This document shows positions 11,401 to 26,401 of a stretch of DNA of 40,000 bases, one piece after another. The stretch's first letter is position 1. Every line of letters starts with the position of its first letter. Location of the stretch: assembly GCA_001586965.3 (NCBI GenBank), contig LUCW03000908.1, positions 1 to 40,000 of the forward strand, read 5' to 3'. The position numbers and the translations under genes are program-made. This stretch comes from Sphaeroforma sirkka. Its lineage: Eukaryota; Opisthokonta; Ichthyosporea; Ichthyophonida. Under the pieces are notes generated by a model. The model was not told the origin of the DNA. It made no database searches and was given only the letters and a program-made list of their open reading frames with translations.

Positions 11401-14226
11401 TAGACCCAATTAAAAATCTACTTGAATTCTACTTAAAACCCTACTTGTCCTATTTAGATCATACTTATACTCTACTTAGACTCTAATCAGCCTTACACAG
11501 ACTATATAGATCATACTTGTACTCTACTTAAGACTATAATCAGAGCCTATTCCAATCCTACTTGAAAGCTTGTGTGCAGAACTTCTTACTCCAGTTTCAC
11601 ATCGCTACATTCGAATGTTGTACATGCGTAGGCGTTGGCCACAGGCACGCGCAATGACGATGAGGATGTCGTGCGCTTTCTGTTGCAGTTCAATATTCGC
11701 ACAACCGACGCCACTGACGACGCGCTGAATTCGGCGTGTGCGGATGGGCGCGCGGCTGTCATTCCGGCGCTGCTAAAGGGTAATCGGAACATCACCAAGG
11801 AGGTAAGAGAAGATCTTGTATTTCTGCATGCATGCATGTATGCTATAGAGATGATCTTTTACTTTTATATGTATGTGTATATGCAATAGAGATGATCTTG
11901 TACTCTAATATGCATGTGTATATGCAATAGAGATGATCTTGTACTCTTATAGGCATGCATATATGCAATAGAGATGATCTTGTACTCCTATATGCATGTG
12001 TATATGCAATAGAGATGATCTTGTACTCCTACGCCGCTTTGTGATATCCACGTAGTAGGAAGTTAGCCTACGCGGCGCTGCTGTCATAGCAGAAAGCGAA
12101 TGTTCACAAGTGTGTTATTTGTCGCCACCAAAGAAGCTAGAACCTGTGTGCTCGATCGATTGGAATACATATACACGCATGGGTGGAGAAGGGTGTAAAT
12201 GTGTCCAAGGTTGTACTTATTGAGCCAGATTCCTCGTAACTCTCCACGCCCGTCCATGTACACGCGTACCAGGCGTTGAGTGGTTATGAGTGTGTGGTGT
12301 GTGACAATATGGCGTGCTGTAACGCTTGTGTTGTTCGTCAGTGTTTCTTACCAGCACGCGCACGTAGCTTGTTGCCCACAAAGGCTCAGTCCTTCTGATA
12401 AGGTTGGGGTTTGGTGAAGTTTGCACCGACTACTTGACTATATGTAGGCCAATAGTTGCATTCGCGTGGTCTGTGTACTCGACTGTTGGTCACACAATCC
12501 TAGACGACGATGCACATATGTGCATTGTAACGAAGCCTTAAATGTTCTAAAAGGCTTTTAAGGGTTTGGGTAAAACCTAAAACCCTAAATCCTTAAATGT
12601 TCTAAAACCGTTCTAAGCACGCACGCCTGAACTCAGCGACAACTCGCATTACATCGCCACGGTTGATACGACGATGAATGTGAGTGGATTATAACGCAAT
12701 CTTCGTTTTCTTCCACATCACAACTTTTCCAAGACACACACGCCTGAGCTCAGTTACACACTCACGCTGCATCGCTATGGTTATTACGACACCTACACAC
12801 AGAGATGCAGCGCGATGCTCCTAACCGCTGTGAGAAGGGGTCACACCACAGTCATACGCGCACTGTTTGACCACACCAACCCGAGCAAATTCGGCGATCC
12901 GGCGACCTACACTATTGCCTTGGAACAGGCACACATAACCCAGTCAGGATATCGGTTATTTGAACACATCACAGAGGGGATATCTGCACTCGACAGCAGC
13001 TCAGACACAAGCACGCACACACACACAGGCGCACTCGCCCAGGCGGGTGATGATCTCCGGTCATATGGGAGGGGATTGGTAGCGGCAGCGACAGGCCTTA
13101 CTCGATCTGAGAGTACACTAATGGTTAATAATGCAGCTGTTGGGCGTGGGAGTGCGCGTTCGAGGCCAAGAACGGTTGTAGTGCAACAGCATGATGTACA
13201 GAGCCATGTTCGAGAGCAACGTGATCTAGAACGCAGCGATTTCCACCAACGTTATCAAACAAAAACAGAGTTAGACGCACTTGTTCAAGAACAGATGCGC
13301 TTACGACGAGATCGCGACAGGCTAGAATACAGTTTAGAGCGACGTGTTGTGGACCTGCGTCAACAACGCGATTTCCAGCGACGTGTTCAAGAACAACGCG
13401 ATTTACAGAGTCTGCGCGAGTCTTTCACACATTCACTTGTCACCACCGACACGCACTCGGTAGAGTCCGTGACACCAACGGTATCACCAACAGCTCTGAC
13501 GGTTATGTGATAGTTGACTCTGGTGTCGGTGAGCGGTTGGCGTATAGCGGCCGTACAGTTGGGTATCGCATGCGTACTATTGTTTTCTCAAACAGATCCG
13601 TTGACTTTATCGGTGAAGGCAGACACGAGACTGTAACACAAGACATACAACAACTGCAGGAGCAGCTGAGACAAACACAAGAACGACTCACAGAAAAAGA
13701 TCGCATAGTCAGCGCTGTGATTAGCCGCCATCGACAGAGGGAAGCCCTACAAAACAACCAACTAGTGCGTGCTATAAACATGCGCTTCAGCGCTATCAAG
13801 CTCACGCTGGACTCGCACTTGGGCACACCAGAGAATAGACTGCCCAGTTTTCTGGACCATCTCCAGTCCAATGGTGACTACATAGCGCCTGAAGAAGCAC
13901 GCACGCCTGAGGTAAGGGATGGGGCTGGTGGTGGTGACAACGATGGAGGTCTATACGAGCCCTCGCGCCTGTTTGAGATATTGGGTCTGGGTTTGCCTGG
14001 CGAGACAGGCAACAGAGGAGGTCTTGATGAACCCACACGGACGCGTGGCCATGATGAGACCACTCCGGCGCAAGCCACGGAGAGCCGTGTTGCTGGCAGA
14101 AACTCTGCGCACATTGCAAAGCTTAAGTCGTGGATGAAGGACTGTGCGGCACACACCGACGAGTCTGACTGTGAATATGACGAGTTGGTAGACTCTCGCA
14201 CAGCAATGGTCGTGGTTAGACGATAG
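5215..14226 (+). CDS. Ankyrin-repeat protein with novel N-terminal helical repeats and coiled-coil tail, about 10 exons
   Basis: Exons I can place: 5215-5808, about 7133-7423, 9225-9396, 9914-10175, 10469-10670, 10826-10864, 10914-10970, 11632-11802, and 12803 onward to the TAG at 14226. Phases agree at every placed junction except the start of exon 2, whose acceptor is uncertain. The product is about 1,070 residues. Exons 1-3 encode a helical region present twice: LPDLDLLLPPYAL with HWEAALAIT in exon 1, LPQLSTHLPVEL with DWEEAMAIA in exon 2, each followed later by WIRIAKKHNW or LIRTAEKLQW. Exons 4-9 encode degenerate ankyrin units such as ALREACRLGHCETVALLL, ALIAACKEGEVDTVQLL, DEDVVRFLLQFN and AMLLTAVRRGHTTVIRALF. 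After about 13150 come two charged coiled-coil stretches. The frame changes between 13450 and 13510 with no usable intron: a sequencing error, frameshift or gene damage. No signal peptide or membrane segment is seen. Ankyrin proteins bind other proteins; the partner is unknown. Confidence 0.75.
5818..6300 (+). repeat. About 75-bp degenerate tandem repeat in intron 1
   Basis: About six diverged units begin within ten bases of the exon 1 donor. Each holds a core like TATGCCTGCGATTGGTG followed by TATGAATGTGTGT and CATGTATGCTAGTG. Unit cores start near 5873, 5955, 6025, 6100, 6175 and 6250. The stop-poor frames here come from the repeat. Confidence 0.75.
7932..8100 (+). repeat. About 59-bp tandem repeat, 2.6 copies, intron 2
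   Basis: Two near-identical units contain CTAGGACAGACGAAAA and CAGCATCAGTCACAAACTCA. A partial third unit (CATCCTACCTACAAGCATC) follows. Confidence 0.8.
8253..8269 (+). repeat. Interstitial TTTAGGG telomere-like motif
   Basis: GGTTTAGGGTTTAGGGCT holds two perfect TTTAGGG units inside intron 2 of the ankyrin gene. Similar short motifs occur at four other places in the window. Confidence 0.7.
8404..8480. repeat. (TA)n microsatellite
   Basis: About 75 bp of almost pure TA in intron 2, followed by a short GT run. Both strands give artefactual Tyr-Ile frames. Confidence 0.95.
8678..8886 (+). repeat. Two adjacent two-copy tandem repeats (37 bp and 51 bp)
   Basis: GATATAGGTTTAGTCTGA recurs at an offset of 37 bp (units start at 8678 and 8715). 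Next to it AATTGAATAGCAAAT and ATATGTAGGT recur at an offset of 51 bp (8784 and 8835). Confidence 0.8.
9711..9890 (+). repeat. 33-bp tandem repeat, about 5.5 copies, just before ankyrin exon 4
   Basis: The unit contains AAACGGTATATCTATACT and TTATTTCACTGGCTAT. Because 33 is divisible by three, frames stay open and give 11-residue repeats (YKRYIYTYFTG). The array ends 24 bp before the acceptor of exon 4 at 9912-9913. I treat it as intronic, since the ankyrin frame enters cleanly at that acceptor. Confidence 0.85.
10355..10468 (+). repeat. Two decoy copies of the acceptor end of ankyrin exon 5
   Basis: TTAAGGGTAGAAG (AG at 10353-10354), CTGTAAGCGTAGAAG (near 10410) and CTGTAAGGGTGGAC (AG at 10467-10468) are three tandem units of about 57 bp. 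Only the third continues as a canonical ankyrin helix (GEVDTVQLLCADL), so I take it as the real exon start. The first copy is also in phase, so the whole stretch could be coding as three 19-residue repeats. Confidence 0.6.
11806..12032 (+). repeat. 41-bp tandem repeat anchored at the exon 8 donor
   Basis: Units contain ATAGAGATGATCTTGTACTC and TATGCATGTGTATATGCA. About five copies run into the intron, and the first diverged unit starts directly after the GTAAGAG donor at 11803. Confidence 0.85.
12536..12607. repeat. Telomere-like hairpin flanked by short direct repeats
   Basis: TTTTAAGGGTTTGGG is followed by AAAACCCTAAA, so the two CCCTAAA-type arms can pair. CTTAAATGTTCTAAAA occurs on both sides, near 12537 and 12592. 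It lies in the intron before ankyrin exon 9. Confidence 0.6.
12618..12800 (+). repeat. Direct duplication next to the ankyrin exon 9 acceptor
   Basis: ACGCCTGAACTCAG with CATCGCCACGGTTGAT near 12620-12670 recurs as ACGCCTGAGCTCAG with CATCGCTATGGTTATT near 12737-12785. The offset is about 115 bp. The second copy abuts the acceptor of exon 9. The core CGCACGCCTGA also appears at 13901 beside a donor-like GTAAGG. Confidence 0.65.
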
Positions 14227-14227
14227 T

Positions 14228-14712
14228 TCACCTAAGTGTTAAGGGGAGCCTGAGTGTTATGGGTAGTCTTAGTGTCAAGGGGAGCCTAAGTGTTAAGGGG
14301 AGCCTAAGTGTTAAGGGGAGCCTTAATGTTAAGGTGAACCTAAGTATTCAAGGGGAGCCTTAGTGTTAAGCGCAGCCTAAGTATTAAAGGGAGCCAGAGT
14401 GTTATGGGTAGCCTTAGTGTTAAGGGTAGTTTAAGTATTAAGGAGAGCCTAAGTGTTATGGGTAGCCTTAGTGTTAAAGAGTGCCTTAAGGAAGCCCTAA
14501 GTGTTAAGGGGAGCCTTAATGTTAAGGTGAACCTAAGTATTCAAGGGAGCCTTAGTGTTAAGCGCAGCCTAAGTATTAAAGGGAGCCAGAGTGTTATGGG
14601 TAGCCTTAGTGTTAAGGGTAGTTTAAGTATTAAGGAGAGCCTAAGTGTTATGGGTAGCCTTAGTGTTAAAGAGTGCCTTAAGGGAAGCCCGAGTATTATG
14701 GGCAGCCTGTGA
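14228..14712 (+). repeat. 18-bp minisatellite directly after the ankyrin stop codon
   Basis: The unit is close to GGGAGCCTAAGTGTTAAG and is repeated about 26 times with variation. A higher-order repeat of about 192 bp is visible: the GGGAGCCAGAGTGTTATGGG block at 14389 recurs at 14581. Eighteen is divisible by three, so one frame reads GSLSVK hexapeptides. The array starts right after the TAG at 14224-14226 and would lie in the 3' UTR. Confidence 0.9.
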
Positions 14713-15910
14713 TAAGGGTAGATAAGTCAGACAGGAGCGGACTTACTGGGCTGGTTTAAATATGAACCAGGACTAACTAAGTTATTATAGGATACGCGTA
14801 GTGTAGGTACGACCCAGCGTACAAGAGTGTGCTCGGATAGTCCTTTTAAAGAACCGCATCCAAACGACGTGCACTCCCCTACCACAGGGGCATCAATAAC
14901 ATTCATTTTATGACTTGCCTTACAGGCGTGCGCACGTGGTCGGTCCCAAGAATCAAACTCAAGTGCAACTGAGGCGTCATGAGTGGCTTGTCGGGGTTAC
15001 TCGGTACAATATGGCTGTGGTTAGTGGTATAGTATCACAGCCATGGGCGATGCAGTATATGAGCGATACTTTACGTTGGTCAGAGTGTGGGTGATTCTCG
15101 CCGATTGGGTTAAAACAAGCCTACAACTCCGACTACTAGAAACAGTCCATCCCACGAGAAGTAACCTTATTAGAGGGTGACCCTCCCTGAAAGGCATTAT
15201 GTCAACCATATCTCATCCCCTTATGCCATGTAAAGTACTTGGGACTCGTGCATAGCCTAGCAGTGCCATAGGTTTATTGGAGATTTCAAACCCGTACTGC
15301 GTGCGCTTGATGCGCCTGCGCCACACCAGTGTGGTGCCGCACCCTATTGCGCGCGTGGGTAGGTAGGTCAGCTCTAGCCGGCCATTTCAGAACAGGCTAC
15401 CATGTCTAGTAGTAGCCAGCCTGGTCCCTTTAAGTTAAACCATTCCTAAGAACGTTCATCGCAGAGCTAGCAGCAGCCTATGCATACTCTAGTACAGAGT
15501 GTTAGGGAGTTTTATGCATACCCCAGTACAACTCGTAATGTGGATGTATCTTGTGCCGTTAGGTTGGAATGCTGAGTCTGGGAGGTATCTGGGGGACGTA
15601 CTTCTCATACAAAACAATAAACGTTGTCTGCCTCCCACACTCCTGGTGGTACTGTCCAGGGTATAGCCTCAGGGACGACTCTCCATAGTAATCCGATAGA
15701 ACTCCCATACCACTCGTGCGATCTGGCAGCGAAAAGCGACCTAGCCCATTCGCCGTTTGTCCTCGATAAAGGCTCCGCAACACGCACTCACTTACTCTCT
15801 CACGGATCAATGATGGACCATGTCGTTGTGTGACACTACGTGGTCGACATTGTCTGTAACGTCACAACACTAACGCTGCCTATCCCCATAGTACTTACAA
15901 GGCTACGCAC
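14713..15910. other. Convergent intergenic region, no gene recognised
   Basis: This separates the 3' ends of the ankyrin gene (+) and THG1 (-). Both strands carry only short frames without domain signals. Composition is more balanced here than in most of the window, and no tandem array is obvious. Confidence 0.5.
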
Positions 15911-21222
<5,312 letters not shown>

Positions 21223-21579
21223 AGTTGCAACCAGATAGTGCACACACGAGACGTCTGTTTCAATTCACACGCAAGGTATCCTATTTCATTGTGCAAATCT
21301 CTGACCACAGTATGTCGACTACATTTAAAGAATATTTTGCAATGTGCTGTGCAAGCGGGGTAAATATTGGAATCTATTCATTTAGTTTCATTGGCGAGAA
21401 ACTCAAAACTGGTCTTTCGTTTTTTATTTGTTTTTTTTTATTTGTCGTATTTAAAACAAATACATATAAACAAAACAACCCTCCAAAATGATTAATTATT
21501 TACAGTACATAATTTTTTTCGAAACAGTCTTTGTCGGTTGTTATTTTTTTACTTTTTGTTTGTTTTCTGTAAGTACCAG

Positions 21580-21740
21580 CCTCCCCTGACCCCCGCCCGG
21601 CCGACCCCCTCTCGAGGGCATAGGCTCTCTTCAGGGCCTGCACTTGTGGGACTTGACCCTCCCCAAAGGCCAGTCCTACCCTAATCCCTGCCTATTGCCT
21701 ACTAGAGCGCCTCTCGCGCCTCCCGGCCTGTCAACTGCTT
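21580..21740 (+). repeat. CT-rich cryptically simple island
   Basis: Short variants of CCTCCCCTGACCCCC, CCCTCTCGAGGG and CCTACC alternate over about 160 bp. The flanks are poly-T. Related islands with opposite polarity occur at 21885-21966 and 29262-29520. Confidence 0.6.
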
Positions 21741-21884
21741 ATCCCCTTCGTATTTAGCGGTTTAGCCTTAAATAGAATAGTATTGCATACCCCTCCCAAA
21801 GCGGCAAAGCCTGAAAGCCAAGGGTATGTATGTAAATATTCCGTATTTATTTATTTATTTAGTAAATAATAAGTTATTTACAAG

Positions 21885-21966
21885 TAAAGGCCCTGCCGCA
21901 CTGCCGCCCGGCACCCTGGCCCCTGGGCCTGGGGGCTGGGGGCTGGGCGGCTGGGCCTGGAAAGGC
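21885..21966 (+). repeat. GC-rich island of CCTGG/GGCTGGG words
   Basis: About 80 bp of GCCTGGGGGCTGGGGGCTGG-type sequence in AT-rich DNA. It resembles the island at 29262-29520 and shorter pieces at 24966-24996 and 30138-30182. Confidence 0.65.
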
Positions 21967-22503
21967 TGAAATCTGGATCTTAAATATTTAGCATATTTTG
22001 CGTTAGGAGTAGATTTTGTTTTTTCAACAAAAAAAGCATTTCGCATTTCGCACCACGCCCCACGGTCCATTGAGCATAAGTAAGTCATAAGACTGCACTG
22101 CTGCAGTCTGCGCTATGCAGAGTTGAATATCCAATTATGATACCCATGCTCTATTGCAATAAATGTACAGGCAGTAATATTGACTGATGAGGTCATCACT
22201 ATCGATACTGTATTACGCTGAGCACAGTCACACAAATGCGAATCTAACGAGTTTGGACTTTGGGACTGCTAGTGTGTGCAATAGTGGTGGCGCGGAGATT
22301 AATCGAGTTGAAGTAGGAGTTGCTGTCATGCACCTGCAAGGGCCGGATATACGCACATGTGGCTGTAGACATATGTATACAGTAGCGAATCATATGGTGT
22401 CATGTGTATCGTGGTATGAAGTCGATGTGCATATTCATCAACCATTGTACAACCATCGTGCGATAATATACTGCGTTGACTGATTTATCCATCAAAGGGT
22501 TTG

Positions 22504-23076
22504 CTACAAATTACATCTCCGTCGGCACTCCTCTGTGGCCCCTGCGGGACCATTTGGGAGATTTGATTTCAGCATCTCTATAATCTCCGTCGATCGGCCA
22601 AATGCCGCTGCTACGACATCAGTAGGCAATTGAAACAGCTGTGCAGAAAATGTAATAAGTCCAGAATCTTCGCTATTGAAGTTGGATATATACATGGCTG
22701 GCTCGCAACCTAGATTTCGTTGGTAGTGAAGTAGTCCTGGAGGTATTAGAATAGACTGATTGGCATGTATCACATTATCCACACGCCGCATGGCATTTTC
22801 TTCTATGAACCCAGCTATCAAGCTCCCAGAAACCATATAAATGAAATCAGTAGCGCAAGGGTGCATATGCGGTAAATTCATACTGCAAGGTTGAAGAACG
22901 CTTTTTGTCTGTGCCAAGCCGTAAGTTATCGGCACTGGATTATCGTTTACTGTGACTCTTTGAGAGCTACAACCAACTCTTTCATTCGTTATAGCGATGT
23001 TATTGTAATCTAATACGAAGTCTTTTACGTCAAAGAGCGAAATGAGCGCTTGAGCGCTAAAATCTCCAGCTACTGT
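22504..23076 (-). pseudogene. Germin/spherulin-like cupin, in frame behind the LPMO-like frame
   Basis: Germin-type cupins are secreted single-barrel proteins that bind a metal ion. The frame holds the first cupin motif as MNLPHMHPCATDFIYMVSG (two His) and the second as IPPGLLHYQRNLG with its His; the usual motif 1 Glu reads Asp (ATDF). The typical tail LPTDVVAAAFG follows. The nearest Met is at 22935, but cupin-like sequence runs 48 codons further upstream (AQALISLFDVKDFVLDY) to the TAG at 23079-23077. There is no signal peptide here, which a stand-alone germin would need. The LPMO-like frame lies directly upstream in the same phase, so this is probably the C-terminal half of one original protein. 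There are no introns, unlike the neighbouring genes. It ends at a TAG (22506-22504). It could still be expressed through readthrough or from an internal start. Confidence 0.6.
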
Positions 23077-23896
23077 CTACGAAGGTGGCCACCTCCCAGG
23101 AATTTGAATTGAATCAGATATTTCAACTAAATCCTTGGGTTCATCAAGCGGCTCAGGAACTGTGATATCCAAGGTTTCTTCTGAACTTTTCGGGTCTCCA
23201 GGGCTTACTACCTCAACCTCAGATGCATCGCCCTCACTTTCATAGTAAGTCCCATCAATCCCGGAACTTTTTACAATTAATTCGGGATTGTGATTTATCA
23301 TTCCATAGTTTTCCTCTGTGGTTTCAGAATCATCATCCGCCGAACTATTATTGTCCCTCTTTGTGTCTTCGGATAATTCGGGGTCATCACTGTCATCTAT
23401 ACCCTCTTCAGGAGTCTCTTCAACAGGAAGATTTTGCGCTAGAATGCGTATATCTGTACATCCATGGTAATCCCCATTGTCAGGAGTTACCCACACCCAT
23501 TATAAAACGCACGCATCTTCGCATTCAAGGTCATCTGGTAATATGTATTGTGCAACAAATTTTGTATCATCACCTCTTGTTCTAAAAAATCCATCCGGCT
23601 TAGGAATACGGTTTTTATCGAAACACGACTGACTGTTTGCTTTGTCTAAGTCAGTGCACACTCGGAATTCATGATAACCGCCGCTGTGCGGTATGGTAAT
23701 ATCGATGGTAAATTCACCAGTTTCTCCAGCTACGTATGTTGCTCTCAGAGCACCTACTTCGTTGCTGCCACCACACATTATCGGACGGCATGTCATCGTC
23801 TGCACCACCCCTCGCGAGTGGAACTTTGAGGTAGCCATGACCATTGCTGATAGCTGCAAAGGCTGTAGCAATGATTATTAAATTCATCAGACTCAT
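23077..23896 (-). pseudogene. Secreted LPMO-like (chitin/cellulose-active monooxygenase) frame, broken
   Basis: Lytic polysaccharide monooxygenases oxidise chitin or cellulose and need an N-terminal His exposed by signal-peptide cleavage. ATG at 23896 opens a signal peptide (MSLMNLIIIATAFAAISNG) followed by HGYLKVPLARG, matching that requirement. A frame change near 23800-23825 leads to the rest: TCRPIMCGGSNEVG, FTIDITIPHSGGYHEFRVC with the second copper-His candidate, and FVAQYILPDDLECEDACVL. A TAA (23502-23500) then sits where the family has Gln before a Trp (CVLQW in relatives). The frame resumes as WVWVTPDNGDYHGC and an acidic Ser/Thr/Pro-rich linker to RWPPS and a TAG. Lesions: one frameshift and one stop inside the domain, and one stop before the cupin. 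No intron is seen. The exact AA family is uncertain. Confidence 0.6.
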
Positions 23897-26056
23897 ATTC
23901 TCTCCGGGCAGAACATTACAATCGGTCATTCTACCTATTTTTATTTATATACGCAAATAAATATTATCGGTGTTCCAGTCTGTTATTAAATAAAGCTAAT
24001 ACAAATAGCTCACCACTTCTTGAAACCACCATTTAGATCAAATGATTCATGGTCATCTGCCAGTAGCCCGTGGGCCGCATCTGTGATAAAACACGATGCA
24101 CTCTCAGCCTCTTTCTCTCGGTAAATAGTAATAAATAGTGACGCTATAAGAGCCCATTTCATTAATACTTTGTCTTGTATTCTTATAATACAATACATGT
24201 GAAAATAGATTTCAGCCTTGTCCTCTCGGTTCTCACTCTTCAGATCATCAGATAATTCACAATACAAAAATGATCATTTATTTATGTAAATGTTTATTTT
24301 TAATACTATAGTTGTTGGTTTTTGTTTAAAAACAAAAAACAAAACAAAACACAAAAGAAAATAAAAGTATTTAACCGTTTGAAAAAAATAATGTTTAGAA
24401 GGGCCAGAAGGAAGTTTAAATTTCTTTTTTCTTTTTTTTAAATACCCACATATTTATCGCGGCCCTCTGGATAGTGTATTGCTTTGTTTTATAAAAGACA
24501 AACCTTCTTGTTTTTAAAATTTTCAGGCTATGAAAAAGAGCAAAGAAACCTTGATTTTTGATGGTCTTTTTTAAAATTAAACAAAAAAAACGGCACTGCT
24601 GAGGCCTGAGTGCTCAGTGCTGACTGCTTGAGTGTGTGCTCGACATTGTCGACACTCGACAGTCTCGACTGCTCGCCGCTCGCGTCGAGTTTTTTGACTT
24701 CTTTCAAATGTTCAATTTTCAGAGGGATATTTTTAAAAATGTCATCAGACGGCTAAATAGCAATTATAATATAATAATAAGAAGTTTTTTGGTCTTCTGT
24801 TTAAAAAAAAGAACCCCCCTCCAATTCTTGGAAAGCAAGAGTTTTTCTTTGGAAATACGTACATATCATACCAGATAAATACCACAAGCAAAAATACAGT
24901 GCGTGGTTTTTCTGGCAGCTTTTCTTTTTGGTTTATTTTGATTTTGTGCGAAGGTATTTGAAACTGGGGCCTGAGCCCTGGCCGGTCCTGACCCTAGGAA
25001 TTAGGGTGGTGGATATATATATATATATATATAGGGTTTGGATTTTCCGATTTTTGGAATTTCCAGACACTGACAGTCTGTCCGATTTTGTATATATATT
25101 TATCACCGAAAGCGTAGCTGTAGAGTTTTAGGGTTTAGCTGGAACGTTTTTTCCCCATTTGGAGGCCCCCAAGAGGACCTCAAGGAATCCTAAATGTAAT
25201 TTTGTTTCAAAAAATAGAGCATACTTTTGTGGGTCCTTCCATGTGTGATGGAACAACAGTGCGTAATTGTGTCTGTTGAGTGAAAGTGAGGGAGAAAGGG
25301 CCAGTTCCTTGCTACCCTCTTTGAAGAAACGCTTTGGGTCTCCGCGGCGCCCTAACTGTGTTTTTTAATTACATGTGTGTGTGTAGTTTATAAAAACACA
25401 AAATATGACAACAACAATAATAATAAATGGAAGAAATATTAAAAAGAATAGATGATGAAAACTAGTAAACTAGCGCCATCTCTGACAACATTGGCCGAGG
25501 TGAATTGAATAGCAACCCCACTTGCCATGCTCGTCTAAGATACTAGGTGAGAGTGAAGGTTAAAGGGATTCAATGAGAGTACAGGAGAAAAGTTCAAGGT
25601 GTAGTGACTAGTGAGAGAAACCTTTGCAAATTAGCACCTTGCAGCACTTTCGAGGTTATGTTGTCCTCTATTTGTCTTGCTAGTGTGACGCTTGGGCTTT
25701 CTGCAGTTGATCAGTCAAACATAGTTGGTGCGAATAAAAACCATCTCTTCGATAAACGGGGAGTTCTTTCTTTTTCCTCTCTGAACTGAATTCTCTGGAG
25801 TTAGGTTTACGTTTGTTCAAGTTCGTTGTGTCTACTATTAATGTTGGGAACGTACTGCCATGTAATTATAAAATAAAAGGATATACGCTCAGAAGAATAT
25901 TTTTAATGCGGCAGGTAAATACCAAGTATTTTCTCGCCTATGAAGTCCGGGAGGCAAATAGATATATGTGAATATCTCTCACCACAGGAACGTTTTGCAG
26001 ACAAGCAATTATTTTTTTCAAGTACATTGTTATATTCGTTTGTGTTGTCCCCGTAG
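23897..26056. other. AT-rich intergenic region with poly-A/T and dispersed motifs
   Basis: A - strand frame at 24010-24267 includes a hydrophobic start (MKWALIASLFITIY) and ends at a donor-like TGGTGAGC; no family is recognised. 24600-24690 is a patch of CTCGAC/ACTGCT words, 24519-24545 has a motif repeated near 30 kb, 25013-25033 is (TA)n, and 25122-25135 is a TTTAGGG-like motif. No other gene can be supported. Confidence 0.5.
25122..25135 (+). repeat. TTTAGGG-like motif
   Basis: GTTTTAGGGTTTAG resembles the plant-type telomere unit. It is isolated in AT-rich intergenic DNA. Confidence 0.5.
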
Positions 26057-26270
26057 GCGTACGCTTCTGGCTGATATTAGTTCACTCCTCACCAGAGCGT
26101 CATTGTGCTTGGGCTGCCGTATGAAATTAGTGAGTCACTTTTCTTGTTTCGCTTTCAATGAACATCCCGCACATTTGAGTAAGCATCTAAAGAATGCACT
26201 TGAGCGAGGCTGGTCACAGACCAGACTTTTTCAGGTCTTAATACATCTTGAAGTATACAAAAAGTATATG
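26057..26270 (+). pseudogene. Carboxymuconolactone decarboxylase (CMD)-like fragment
   Basis: After an acceptor-like CCCCGTAG the frame reads RRTLLADISSLLT, about 24 unrelated residues, then NEHPAHLSKHLKNALERG and SQTRLFQVLIHLEVYK. The pieces resemble the CMD/AhpD-like fold, where a helix like RSLVTIAALxALxR is followed by a HLxxALxNG turn and an xEVLxHLAxY helix. The catalytic Cys-x-x-Cys of AhpD is not seen, though many CMD proteins lack it. No matching upstream or downstream exon was found, so this may be one exon of a missed gene or a relic. The similarity is by eye only. Confidence 0.3.
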
Positions 26271-26401
26271 TATATTATATACTTCCCGTTCGATTTTTTT
26301 TTGGTAGTTTACGTAATCCTCCACTTCAATATCGGAGCATGCCATAAACTTATGTGTGCGCACATACTTCACAGTGTGATGTGTGTGTTAAGGATAAACA
26401 C

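Larger units (their letters stand above)
21223..22503. other. Intergenic region upstream of THG1, with CT-rich islands
   Basis: Upstream of the THG1 ATG the sequence turns into poly-T/poly-A DNA. A frame at 22187-22483 (+, 98 residues) has no recognisable domain or splice structure, so I do not call it. No promoter element can be named with confidence. Confidence 0.5.

Noticed and set aside
13471..13510. A short intron to explain the ankyrin frame change
   Set aside because: The available GT-AG pairs are 13-34 bp apart or leave an immediate stop; none has the required phase.
14404..14712. Open frame of GSLSVK repeats as a repetitive protein
   Set aside because: It is the 18-bp minisatellite read in one frame and continues beyond the open frame on both sides. 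It starts after a gene's stop codon.
22504..23896. A variant genetic code with TAA/TAG read as Gln, suggested by the two in-frame stops
   Set aside because: THG1 and the Trx-UBX gene end in TAG, and RCHY1 in TAA, each close to the expected C-terminus. Well over a thousand codons of the three conserved genes have no internal TAA or TAG. Local damage or readthrough explains the stops better.
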